Below are positions 1 through 10,654 of a stretch of DNA of 64,000 nucleotides, in pieces. The DNA is from Mytilus californianus (lineage: Eukaryota > Mollusca > Bivalvia > Mytilida > Mytilidae), in assembly GCF_021869535.1 (NCBI RefSeq), contig NW_026262723.1, forward strand, positions 87,050,324-87,114,323. The letters are read 5' to 3'. The notes below the pieces were generated by a model that saw only the letters and a list, made by a program, of their open reading frames with translations, ran no database searches and had not been told where the DNA came from. How positions within the stretch are numbered: position 1 is the first letter of the stretch; the number at the start of each line of letters is the position of its first letter. The position numbers and the translations under genes are program-made.

Positions 1-546
1 CCGTTTCAGGTCCCTTTTAAACATTTTACAACCTTGACATTTACTCTTAATTAACATAATAAAATCATCAACCGTGGGATACGAAACTGAAATTTCATCG
101 CCTAGATATCGATCTTTGAAAATACCAGAATTAACCGCCTCGCCCTCTGGAAAGCTCAAATCAACAATTACCCTGCGTTCTATCGATTCCTTTTTTGGAA
201 CATAATTTAAAGGAGATAAAGCTGAAGGACAGCTGAACGGATTTGCCTTAAATGGTCCAACAATTGCTTTATAAGAACTTTCTTTTTTCAAATATTTGGC
301 AATATCATCTGGAAAATCAGTAGCCCCCGAATGATTACGGGAAAAAGTAGACCTGAACGGGCTCCCATCGTGACCCACCGGCCATCCATACTCCAAGAAG
401 TCACAAACCTGAGCGTCACTATAATTCTGTAACAAGCTTCTTAACAAAAGAATATTAATTTTAGAGTAAATTGGAATTCTACAACCCTGAAAATTGTACA
501 ATCCAGATTTTTTAACAATATTATGAATAGTTACAAAATTTTGCAT
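1..546 (-). CDS. DIRS-type retrotransposon pol, N-terminal part, cut by window edge
   Basis: An open minus-strand frame of 182 codons runs from an ATG at 546 off the left edge. It encodes the start of a DIRS-type reverse transcriptase. Visible segments in order are YSDAQVCDFLEYGWPVGHDG, then AIVGPFKANPF, then SPLNYVPKKESIERRVIVDL and finally KMFKRDLKR. The order (a V-GPF motif, an S-PLN-VPKK-RRVI-DLSFP block, then a C-F-KRDL-R segment carrying the first RT catalytic aspartate) is what I know from DIRS/Ngaro elements of invertebrates. The upstream minus-strand frames at 651-2027 look like its ORF1. The tyrosine recombinase and RNase H expected downstream would lie left of position 1. The frame is clean in this window, so the element may be fairly young. 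The exact start is uncertain, because the frame stays open upstream of the ATG. Confidence 0.8.
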   Translation of the reverse strand, partial: MQNFVTIHNIVKKSGLYNFQGCRIPIYSKINILLLRSLLQNYSDAQVCDFLEYGWPVGHDGSPFRSTFSRNHSGATDFPDDIAKYLKKESSYKAIVGPFKANPFSCPSALSPLNYVPKKESIERRVIVDLSFPEGEAVNSGIFKDRYLGDEISVSYPTVDDFIMLIKSKCQGCKMFKRDLKR

Positions 547-650
547 ATCATTTGTACCCAAATAACTAATACAAAAAGAGTACATTTAAGTGAATGTCTA
601 GAACCCCATAATGCTTTATGAAAATCAGGTAATTGAACATGTTGATTAAG

Positions 651-2027
651 TCATTCATTATGATGAGTACATGCAGAAGAACATTCAGGATGATGACTTT
701 TAAGTTTGTCTAATCTATAACAAGTGGCACAAAAATGATTAACCTCACGTTCAACACCTCTAATCATAATTTTATGCGGTGATGTTTTTGAACATTTATT
801 CTTCTGAAATAAAGAACAATACCATAACGTAGGTGTCTTGGACTCTTTTTTACCACCAAAAGAAGGCTTCTTATCGAACTCCTGTTTAACATATTTAGAC
901 AGAAGAGGAACTTCCAAATTATCAGCAGTATCTTTCCAGGTTTTAACCCCCGTTTCAATTTGTCTCAAAAATGCAGCGTAGAAGTCAAGTAAAGATTTCC
1001 ACTGATAAATAGAACTGTAATATACAATTTTCTTCAAAAGAGACAACCTAGTATTTCTCTCGTCAGTTTTAATTTTGCTTGACCCAATTTTTTCTAATTC
1101 TCCCGCAACAAACAGCTTTAAATCTAAATCTTGAAATGAAACAGATTTATTTATATATTCGTACTGAAGTGTAGTATGGGGCCAAGTTTGTGGATTCTGC
1201 ACGTCATCGCTAGCTTTAGCAACCATACCCGATTTAACCTTTCGCTTTTTAAGTGATTTCTTTTTACATGACGAATCTGTACCTGACGTACTAGAAGTAG
1301 CATCATCAGTACTAGACTCGGATGAATCATAATCAGAACTATCAGATGATTCTGATATTACTCGTGACTTGTGTTTTGTCACCCTAGAGCTACCCGACTT
1401 TTTCAACTTTTTGGTCTTAACCGATTTAACCTTCGGGACATGAATACTGAATATTGTAATTGAACTTTTGAACCTTGCTTTTTTAAAGATTTTTTTGAAC
1501 GTTTGCGTAAATGCGAAGAAAAATCAAGCTCACTATCAGAACTATCTTGAGCAATTTCACTAGAATCGACTAAATCTATTAAATTATTCTTTTTTAAAAT
1601 ATCTGATAATTGTTTTTCTACTAATTTAGTCAAAACTTTCTTTTTTCTTAATTTTTCTAAATTAATCTCACCCTTCCTTTTAAAACTTTTTGAGTCCCTG
1701 GTTCTTTCCTTTTAGCTGGGTTGTCTTCTTACCGGCTGTTTCAGTGGACTTTACTTTAGGTGCACTCGACTGGAGCTGGCGCGGTCCGCTAGACTCATCG
1801 CCTACACCTTTCTCCTTGACAAAATCATTAAGATTACTCGACTCCACATATTTACTTTTCAAGCGCGTTTTTGGAATTGCCCCCTGTTTTTCAAAATCGG
1901 CTTTTTCAAGCTTTCTTTCTTTTTCGGAAATGCTTACTTCTAAATTATGGATCCGATGTTCCAACCTATCTACTTCATCGTCAGGTGTAGTCTCATGATC
2001 AAAAATATCAGATGTCGGGTCCGACAC
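651..2027 (-). pseudogene. DIRS-type ORF1 (gag-like), frameshifted
   Basis: Three successive minus-strand frames, 1680-2027, 1403-1633 and 651-1406, seem to be one ORF1 split by frameshifts. The first holds a heptad-like charged stretch (residues 20-45, RLEHRIHNLEVSISEKERKL) that could be a coiled coil. The last begins with an acidic, serine-rich tract (SESSDSSDYDSSESS) and ends with a Cys/His-rich module: YCSLFQKNKC, then HFCATCYRLDK, then HHPECSSACTHH. I know this C-terminal arrangement from ORF1 proteins that precede the pol of molluscan DIRS-like elements. The role would be nucleic-acid binding and particle assembly. The three frames cannot be read as one without shifts, so ORF1 is probably broken unless frameshifting is programmed. 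The order ORF1 then pol agrees with the clean RT frame at 1-546. Confidence 0.6.
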
Positions 2028-2311
2028 ATCGAGTACGTCCTCATGACCAAAACCAAATTAACTTATTAATTTATAATTTTTTCTTGCTTTATTTCGGGTT
2101 ACAGGCATGATAAGCCTCCTGTGTAAGACACGGCAACTTGAAAAAATAATAAATTCTTGCAACAAATGACTTGATAAAAAATTAAAAAAGGAAAATTAAC
2201 CTACAAAATAAGTAACGAAAAATAAAGTTACAAAAGTTTCAAAGTTCAGAAAAATCAAATGTAGTCGCCATGCCTCACAGGATGAACTTCTAACAGAAAA
2301 CACCACATTAG

Positions 2312-3471
2312 TTTTCGGCTATCAACGGCAGAATGAAAAACTTTAATTCCATCAAATCACAAGTCTATAAAGGAACCAATCAAAATTCATTGTTGTGTTA
2401 TAAAATTCATAACAAGTTGTATCATTAGCTAAAAGTAAAGAACCGAAATAATTCGAACAGTATAAAGTCTATTTCTTTAATCTCCAGTCGCCAATTATAT
2501 ATTTTTAATTAATTAAAAATAGCACATTTAATAAATTACACTGACGGGGCTGGGGTAGCTCTGGTTCAGATATGGGCAAGTGGACTGGTAATAACCAAAA
2601 ATACTTAATAAATAATCACAGCATATAATCCTTACAGATCCTTACACATTTCAGCATAAATAGAAGACTCAAGTAAATACATTTAAGGAAAATTTATAGA
2701 AGAAATTAACAGTTTATAGTTAGAAATGATGGTTTCCGCGGTGTTCCGCAATTGGCGGTATCGATAATATGCAATGAACTTTCTTATTTAGCTAGAGTAA
2801 TCCTAATGAGACTTTGTAATAAATAGATCTAAATAAATATTTATAATAATTCTCGAAATTCTAAATTATTAGAACCTAACCTTAACGAAATAACAGGATA
2901 AATTCTCTATTTCTGTAAGTTTGTTTATAAGTTAACAATGGCTGCCCAGAAGGAACAAGACTGAATATGAGAGAATGTCGCGCATGAATTTATAGTACAG
3001 ACACACTTTGAACACGATTTGGACACACTTTTGACGTTTCTAACGTCAAATGACGTCACCACACAAACTGCACTTTTAACATACGGGGACTTTTATATGA
3101 ACCTTTGTCAACAAGCAATGGCGGCCTCCAGGGTTGAAGTGACCCGTTAATAAAAAGGGTTAAAAGCTACATGTCTGGGAGACTTATGATCGTCGATACC
3201 GGTATAACTACAACAAGGAACCAGAGAATCACGTTAGTTTTACTTGACTGCAAGTTAAATGTACAACTCGTACAATTAAAAAGTAGATTCTACACTTCTC
3301 ACATAAATCAGACAATTATAAAAATATATGCTCTTAAGATTTGTCACCATTTTCCGTATCATTTACCTTTCAATCTATAGTAATATTTACAATTCATTAT
3401 ACAATATAAAGAACGTGACCCACAAAAGAAATGATTAAAAATGTATAATCAAGAAAAACGAAACCGTAACA
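2312..3471 (-). repeat. Left (3') LTR of the gypsy element, incomplete
   Basis: This is a direct copy of 10946-12063. The best matched part is 2555-3471, against 11203-12063, with only scattered substitutions and small indels. A stretch of about 190 bp at roughly 2355-2545 differs completely from the corresponding 10995-11195, so one copy has a replaced or inserted segment. The right edge ends CGAAACCGTAACA at 3471 next to a polypurine tract on the minus strand. The left end lacks the terminal 293 bp present in the right LTR. Confidence 0.8.
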
Positions 3472-3487
3472 TTACCCCCGCCTTTGA
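3472..3487 (-). promoter_or_regulatory. Polypurine tract of the gypsy element
   Basis: The minus strand reads AAAGGCGGGGGTAA immediately before the LTR start TGTTACGG. Such a purine run next to the 3' LTR primes plus-strand DNA synthesis in LTR elements. Just upstream the minus strand could encode FEDEHFF, like the end of many gypsy pol genes, but here it is outside any open frame. Confidence 0.7.
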
Positions 3488-3633
3488 AAAAATGTTCGTC
3501 CTCGAACATGAATACTTGATGATTACATAAGAAATTGCAAAGGTTAGTCATCCTTATGTTTCATGTCTTTAAAAATAACCTATTTACAATAAAATTACAT
3601 TACAAACTGAAAATAATTTCCTAAATACAAACA

Positions 3634-5005
3634 TTATAAGCTAAATAAAAGTTCCTGTAAAATGTTGAACTGCGTATTCTTGTCTTCTGTGCTGACTGTC
3701 GCCTGGACCCCATTGTCTCTTATTTCCCTGTTCTCTATTATGGCTGCAATTTGGTTGGTATCCTCCTCTGTCTGACTTGTCGTGTTTCGTCTTCTTGTGA
3801 TGGACGGATCAGGTATCCACGTACTTCTGAGTAGATATACTGTGCCGTCCGGAAGGACAACCTTCTCTTCCTTAAGCAGCCCCAAGTATCCGTCAGGTAC
3901 TACCTTGGCGTCAATTTCTGCAGTCCTCGCCCTAGATCGTATTCTCCTGATTAATGCAGCATCTTCACCCGACATGTAGCTGGAGGGTGGGCAGCATAAC
4001 TGGAACCGTGGGTCATTTAGTGACTCCTGAGTGGGGACCATAACTGGAACCGTGGGTCATTTAGTGACTCCTGAGTGGGGACATCCAGCTGGCTCCAGTC
4101 ATACAGCCTCCCTTTACTTGTGGATGTCAACTGAATTCTTCTTGGCGGGTAGAATTGAATTTCCTCGCGGAATTCCACCTGTCTCTTGTCTCCATCTATC
4201 CATGGTCTGTTTGGATCATACCCCTCGACGTTTGGTGGAGGGCTAGATGGTGCAGTGAAGGACTCTAGAATAGTCAGAGGTTAGTATATCATTCTTCTCC
4301 CTCCTTGCGACTTGGGTTTATGAGCACCGGTACTGGCTGAGCTAACTGGGTTGTTGGCTGTCCAGCAGTTGGTTGCGGAGTCCCTGTAAAGTATGGCTGC
4401 ATCACAGAACTTGGGGTAATGGTCACCGGCAATGGCTGAGTAGACTGTGAAGTGGGCTATCTAGCAGCTGGTTGCGGAGTCCCTGTAAGGTATGGCTGCA
4501 TCACAGAACTTGGTGTGATGGTCACCGGTAATGGCTGAGTTGGCTGTTCAACAGCTGGCTGCAGTAGAACCTCTGGAACTGAAGCAGGAGCGGTGATTGT
4601 CTGGGGAGCTGTCAGTGGACTGGGAACTGTCTGGTTCAATCCAGGTCTATCCAACAAACTCATTAGATCTACAGGGCTTTCCGTCTGCAATGGTCTCCCC
4701 AGGAACAACATTTCTTCATCTGGGGTCAGATTAATTGATGGCATGTCCACGTATACTCGTGTAGGACTTCTGACGGGCGTCATCTGAAAGTGGTGGACTG
4801 TCGAACTATTTGTATCTGCTGGGGTTACTTTCTTGGCAACAGACTTTATCTTTTTCTTGTTTACCTTCTGACCAGTCTTCTTAATTCCATGCCTCCTCTC
4901 TTCATGACATTTCAACCGGTGTTTGACATTTGCTGGTACCTCATATTGACAAAACTGGCACAGTACAAACTGTGAGCCAAGTGCATATCTTGTATGCCTT
5001 CTCAT
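3634..5005 (-). pseudogene. Third ORF of the gypsy element: Cys/His zinc-finger protein
   Basis: Downstream of integrase, where some gypsy elements carry env, the minus strand holds a 182-codon frame (4457-5005) and a 135-codon frame (3634-4041). The first starts with a finger-like module, LCQFCQYEVPANVKHRLKCH, followed by EERRHG. A lysine-rich stretch (KKTGQKVNKKKIKSVAKKV) and a Pro/Gln/Thr-rich tail come next. The tail contains a 99-bp in-frame tandem duplication (repeat starts near 4371 and 4470). A TAG at 4457 ends this frame inside the second repeat unit. The 135-codon frame has VVLPDGTVYLLRSTWIPD and is overlapped by a 44-bp tandem duplication (3995-4038 and 4039-4082). I see no signal peptide or membrane segment, so it is not a typical envelope. 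A nucleic-acid-binding accessory protein is a reasonable guess, but the function is unknown. Confidence 0.5.
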
Positions 5006-5334
5006 ACTGGGTAGGTCCTTTTATGTTTTGAAAGATATCTGGCAAGTCTCCATCTGGAAAAGAAGATAAACTATCTTAATTATTTATGACTAATAAATAA
5101 TTTTGGACCATCGGGAAATTGAACCAGAGCCATGGGTAATACCGGTTTAACAGGGCAAGCAATTTTCAGAAATCATAATTTAACATAATTTAGTAAAGCA
5201 GTAACATCTGGACAACCTCTAGGTAAACAGCTTTCGGCTCTTCACCTTAAAACTGCAAAATGATTAGTTCAATTTCAATATTTACACATAAAACCATCTT
5301 GTGCTTTATTTACAGCAGGACTTGTTGTTACTAT

Positions 5335-6626
5335 TTAATAAGAGGGACTGTAACGTTTCGGGGGATTAGTATCTCTGGTACTCTTTCGAGTAATATTTGC
5401 TTTTTCTATTTCAGGTTCAGCAGCTGGATCTTCTGAGTCTCCTTCATCAAGATCATCTTTGCTCTTTTGAAGCCAGTTGTTGAAGTTGCCGATAAATGGC
5501 TTCAGTCTATCATGATGTAGGACCCTGTCTCTTGAATTCGGTGAACTCTTCACCTTATATATCAAGTCTGTATATGCCTCAATAATGAGAAAAGGTCCAG
5601 TCCACTGACACTGCAGTTTTGGACTCTTACCTTTAGTTTTTGTTGGGTTAAAAACCCACACTGCATCACGAACGCTATATTTTCGCGCATTTATCTTATG
5701 GTCATATTGTCGTTTTTGTCGGTCGCTGGAGGCAATCATTTTATCTCGAGCTAAATTATGCACTCTGAAAATATTGGACTAGAGTTTTTCTAAATACTCA
5801 TTACTACCATCAATTATGTTCTCAGTTTGAGGATGTGGACCGTATATCAAATCTATCGGAAGTTCAATTTTTCGTCCAAACATTAACATGCTTGGGGAAA
5901 ATCCTGTACTTTCATGTACAGAGGTACGGTAGGCCATCATCGCCACAGATAAATGTGTATCCCAGTCTTTCTGGTCTTTACCTATAAATTTACTAAAAAA
6001 ATCCTCTATAGTTCTATTGAGTCGCTCCACCATCCCGTCACTTTGTGGATGTAGGGGCTGGTTCTAGTTTTATCAATGTTAAACCTTTCACAAATGCCTG
6101 TGAACAGTTTTCATTCAAACTGTCTACCTTGGTCTGTGTGTACCTGTCTTGGCACACCAAAACGACAAATGAACTCGTCTACAAAAATTTAAGAGATCGT
6201 TTCTGCCTCTTGGTTTGGTATTGGGTATGCCTCCGCCCATCTGCTGAAATAATCTGTGAGAACAAGGATAAATTTCTTTCCAGAAGTTGTAATAGGCAGA
6301 GGACCAAGAATGTCCAATGCAACCCGTTCTAAAAGTGCTCCTACCAAATACTGTTTCATCGCCCCTCTTGCCTGTTTTTGTGGACCCTTACGTGAATTGC
6401 ATATTTCACACCTTTTGCACCATTGCTCTATGTTTTCCTTATACCCCGCCCAAAAAAATCTTTTTGAAACCCTTGATAGTGTTCTGTGAACCCCAAAATG
6501 GCCTCCTACTGGGTCGTCATGCAACATTTTCAAAATGTCCTCCCTCCAACATGAAGGAAAAATCAGCTGCTTCATCCCTGAGTTTATATTAGAAATCCAT
6601 TCTCTATATAAAACATTATCGATCAA
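5335..6626 (-). pseudogene. Gypsy integrase (HHCC, DDE core, GPY/F), broken by frameshifts
   Basis: This is the integrase part of pol. Frame 6189-6626 has the HHCC zinc-binding site (GGHFGVHRT, later CKRCEIC) and the start of the catalytic core (RVALDILGPLP, LVLTDYFSRWAEAYP). Frame 5779-6033 carries MVERLNRTIEDF, which holds the catalytic glutamate region, and FGRKIELPIDL. Frame 5335-5763 holds the GPY/F module (QWTGPFLIIEAYTDLIYKVK) and the C-terminal tail, ending in a TAA at 5335. The segment expected to carry the second catalytic Asp lies near 6040-6190 and is out of frame. The enzyme would insert the element cDNA. No chromodomain is visible. Breaks between the three frames make it non-functional. 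Confidence 0.85.
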
Positions 6627-6768
6627 TTTTAGTTGATCCCATTGCGACCAGTAAGTTTTTAGCTCTTTGCTCTATACGGAAATTTCTTCCCACTTCGGTT
6701 TTTCATTACTTTCAGATTTCATTTTTGTCATATCAGCTTAATCACTTCATCATCTTGCTGTGCTTCTG

Positions 6769-8502
6769 TTATTTCATCCGTGTTCTTACTTTGTACCCAT
6801 TGGTTGCTCTGTTCGGAATTTTAAATTCTATTTCTTCGCCTTGTAACTTTGATATGTCTGCCTTCTTGGTTACCCGCAAGTGACAACTGGCCATTTGACC
6901 TTCTGGATTTTTGAAGTTCATGAACCAGTGCAGTGCTCCATGATCAGTTCTTACTAAAAAAATTCTTACCATACAAGTAATGATGATAGTGTTTAACTGA
7001 CTCTACAATTGCAAGCAATTCTCGTCTAGTGACGCAATATTGACGTTCTGCTTTGCTGAAACTTTTACTAAAGAAAGCAATGACGTGTTCTCCGTCGTTT
7101 TGTTCCTGCGAAAGCACTGCTTCAAGACAAAACCCGCTAGCATTTGTATCTAATATAAACCGCTTTCCCATGTCTGGGTAACTTAAAATCGGGGCTGAAA
7201 TCATGAATTGTTTTAATTTATCAAAAGAATCTTGACATATCTCACACCATTTAAACTCTTTGCCCTTCTCAGTCAATTTATGTAGGGGTCTAGCTATATC
7301 CGAAAAATTCTTAATAAATCTCCTGTAATAACTACAAGTTCCCAAGAAACTACGTACGTCATGAATAGATAAAAGTATGGGCCAATCATTGACAGCACTA
7401 ATATTCTCAGGATCTGTTGATATACCATCGCCTGATACAACATGACCTAGGAAAGTTACCTTTTCCTGTAATAATTAGAAATTTTCAAACCTGCCTGTTC
7501 AATCTTAGATATTACCAACTCTAATCGTTCGATGTGCTGCTCAAAAGACTCCGAGAAGATAATGATGTCGTCTAAGTACAGCAGGCATATATGCCAATTC
7601 AAACCTGCTAGGACGCATTTCATTAACCGTTCAAAAAAAGTGCCTGCATTACAAAGACCATTCGGCATTTGGCGAAACTGGAAGAGCCCTTGCTTTGTGA
7701 CAAACGCTGTTTTTTCTCTATCAACTGGGTCGACCGGGACCTGCCAATAACCACTTTGAAGGTCGATAGTTGAGTACCAAGAGCCATGGAGGGCCTCTAG
7801 ACAGTCCTGCGTGCGCGGGAGCGGATACGAGTCTCGTTTTGTAAGACTGTTAATTTTTCTAAAGTCAATACAGTAGCGGACTGACCCATCCTTCTTCCGG
7901 ACCAAAACAATAGGGGCTGCCCAATGACTCATTGATGGTTCTATTACCCCAGCATCAAGCATTCGACTCAACTCGCGATCTGCTTCCTCTTGCATTGCAA
8001 CAGGTAAGCGCCTCGGGTTTTGTTTTACTGGAGCTGCGTTTCCTGTGTTTATCTTGTGTTGTATCATATCAGTACAACCCAGGTGGTTTTTAGACTTTGC
8101 AAACGCATTACTGTGTTTCTGTAGCAATCTTTGAAATTGTAATGTTTGCGTCTCCGATAATAACTTGCTACCTGATTTAACTAAGTCTACCAGATGATCT
8201 GGTAAGGTGTCGCTATTGCTCTTGTTTGTAATCTTATCTGTAAGCTTGAATATATTTTGACTTACAGCCACGGGTTCGCATACTTGTTCCGTAACATCTT
8301 CATATGCTTGACATTCAGCTAGACATGTATTCTTTTGAACCTTTTTTTCAAAGTTACTTGTATTAGCAATCCTTAAAATTATTCGTCCTTGACTAGGATC
8401 GACTAAAGATCTGGCGACTAATAATTTATCTTTCGTGTCAACAGGCTCCACTGTAGCCTGCACTAAATCAGTAGAATCACCTACCACTTTACTAAATATC
8501 AA
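6769..8502 (-). pseudogene. Gypsy reverse transcriptase and RNase H, broken
   Basis: The minus frame 7456-8502 contains the RT: VRYCIDFRKIN, then STIDLQSGYWQVPV with the first catalytic Asp, then FRQMPNGLCNAGTFFERLM, then LLYLDDIIIFS with the YxDD box. It stops near 7470, and the frame 6944-7345 continues with the connection domain (SYYRRFIKNFSDIARPLHKLT) and the RNase H start (RFILDTNASGFCLEAVLSQ). TNAS stands where the family normally has TDAS. Frame 6769-6972 continues with DHGALHWFMNFKNPEGQMA, a usual RNase H C-terminal block. At least two frameshifts separate these parts. Motifs and order are diagnostic of Ty3/gypsy. Confidence 0.9.
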
Positions 8503-8900
8503 AACCTCCTATCTTGGGGTATTACTGTAGTTTCCTCTGTTGCAAGCTTAAAAATGTTGACCATATTACTCTCTTTTTGACATATAATTTCCATATTTTT
8601 ACTACCAATGGTTAGTTTACTCTCCCTTATGTCAAGTTTACAATCTTTATTATACAAAAAATTGTAGCCAACAATAGCAGGCGAGTCGATATCTGCAATT
8701 ACAAATCGTTGTTGAAATTTATGATCATTGATTTCAATATCATAATCGGCCTGCCCGAAAGTTGTTATTATTTCTCCATTTGCCAGTTTCAACTGTACCC
8801 CCTTATAAATTTTGTCTGGCCTCTGTGACTCCGGAATAGACAAAAATTTCCTGACAGGAATAACTGTCAAGGTCGAACCGGTGTCTATCAAACAATTTAC
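8499..8900 (-). pseudogene. Gypsy aspartic protease
   Basis: The frame 8499-8891 begins LIDTGSTLTVIPVRKFL with the retroviral-type DTG active site and continues to FVIADIDSPAIVGYNFL. That second block matches the flap-to-C-terminal region of retropepsins (I-G-F-L). The true reading probably enters from upstream, since codons for KINGIFVN precede the DTG. It overlaps the RT frame by a few bases, so PR and RT may have been joined by a shift. It would process Gag-Pol. Confidence 0.75.
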
Positions 8901-8992
8901 AAAAATACCATTAATTTTTATCTTAAAGTATCATTTATGTCATTATTTAATTCACACTTTTTGTGTGGCCCGTCATTTAAAAAAAACATCGG

Positions 8993-10599
8993 CTAAAGGA
9001 GGGCCCAACTCTTTAGCCACTTATAGTGTACCGATTTACAGTTCTCTGTCTGTGTACCCTGGGACCATTTTGACGTTTCAAACCTGTTGTTTGGCAAGTA
9101 TTTGCCATTTTTCTGCATGTCTAGAAACTTTCTGCAATCTCTCTTAAAATTACCCGCTTTTCCGCAAAAGTAACATAAAAAGTCTATCTTTTGTGATTGA
9201 TTAGGACCTCGATTACTTTCTATTTTGGCTATTCTATCCATGATGCTGCTCATCTGTTGACAATCATCTTGTTCATCTACATCTATCATTCCCGTTTGCA
9301 TTCGTAATCCAGCGCGATTATTATATTTACGTCTGTATCCGTTTGCAAACGCCTCAAATTCAAGTCCTATCCTAACACTGTCATCTATTGAAATAGGCTT
9401 TCCCTGAAATATTACCCACTCTAAATCTGCGTCATTTAAAGAATCTATGAAACAGTCCCGGGCAAGCTGCTCACGAACGTCCATAGGGGCAGTTGGATAT
9501 GCTAACCGTGTTAACTTTTTGATGTCCTGAGCGAATTCCGGAAGTTATTGGCTCTTTTCTCGAGTTGTACTCTTCATCTGCGCTCTATATAGTTCAGCCT
9601 GATTGCTTGGTTAGAATCTCGAAGCAAGGGCAGTAACTAAATGAGTGAAGCTTCTCCTGAGATCTGGTCTTAGGTCGCTAGGAATAGCCTGTGCTGAACC
9701 CCGTAAAAATACGGCCAATTCTAGCGCTTTTGATATATTGTCCCAGCCATTAATTTCCGCTACCATCTCAAAATGTACAAGATAATCTTGCCAACTAATG
9801 GTTCCGTCGAAAGTTGCTGGTTTCTTATAATTACTGTATGATTTATTACGTGAATTATTTCCTCTTGTAACTGTGTTTTCACCCCTATAATTATCTCCAT
9901 AATCATTTGTCATACCATATGAACCCTGATTATCGCGATAACTAAGAATATCCCCACCCAAGGTACTGTCCTGAAAGACTCCCGTGCATGGCCAGTGCAC
10001 TCCCTGGGATCTTCCGTACCAGTGTGGACCTTCCATGGGATTCCCCGCATGCCTGCTGAAGGCACCGTGTGTGTCCATTTTGGACCCTGGGTGACTTCTT
10101 GTAAAACCTCTACTCCTGTGAAGTCCTTTGGCGCTCGCTCCTCTGAACGACTTGGGCTATAAAATCTATAGTTTTCAACATCGCCTATTCCAGTATTTAT
10201 GTGTATGTCTCCCCTTCCATGGGATACCTGCTGATTGATAGTTCGCTCACGAGCAACTAAACCAGCTGCGACTTTAACTCCATAAACCGCCCTGCCAGTA
10301 GGTTCATCGATCTGTATTAAATCTTCGTTATAATGGTCAGTTCTAGTATTTTCATAACTGGTTCCCGAATGGTCATATATACATCTTTGTTCTTGTCTTT
10401 CGTAGCAACCTTCTCCGGATTTCTTTACTCGTATCTGTACCTCTCCTGTTGGAGTAGCATTAATGCATGGTTCGGAGGCAGATGCGGGGAGTCTTGGTCC
10501 TTGGGCATGACCTTGGGCTGACGGCTGCTCTACGTTCAGCTGCAAATATTGAGGTTTCTCTGAGAATGTCCGTTCATATGATTCCTCACAGTCCGACAT
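8993..10599 (-). pseudogene. Gypsy Gag with one CCHC-like zinc knuckle, frameshifted
   Basis: Gag begins at an ATG at 10599 (MSDCEESYERTF), close behind the primer binding site. Frame 9910-10611 gives the N-terminal part. Frame 9611-10078 carries a typical retrotransposon capsid segment, PATFDGTISWQDYLVHFE then AVFLRGSAQAI. Frame 8993-9484 carries the end of capsid and the zinc knuckle CYFCGKAGNFKRDC, in which Asn replaces the usual His. The three frames are offset, so Gag is broken at about 9.95 and 9.55 kb. The knuckle His-to-Asn change would weaken zinc binding. The order Gag then protease on the same strand fits the rest of the element. Confidence 0.8.
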
Positions 10600-10634
10600 T
10601 TTTAACGGCAATCTTTATTTCTGTGGAGATTTTA

Positions 10635-10651
10635 TCCCATCGCTGCCACCA
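10635..10651 (-). promoter_or_regulatory. Primer binding site, tRNA-Leu type
   Basis: The minus strand reads TGGTGGCAGCGATGGGA three bases inside the 5' LTR. Its complement resembles the 3' end of metazoan tRNA-Leu, which from memory ends ACCGCUGCCACCA, with one mismatch. This fixes the inner end of the LTR at 10655. Confidence 0.75.
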
Positions 10652-10654
10652 AAT

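Noticed and set aside
1690..1998. Plus-strand frame with hydrophobic start, possible secreted peptide
   Set aside because: Shadow of the DIRS ORF1 on the other strand.
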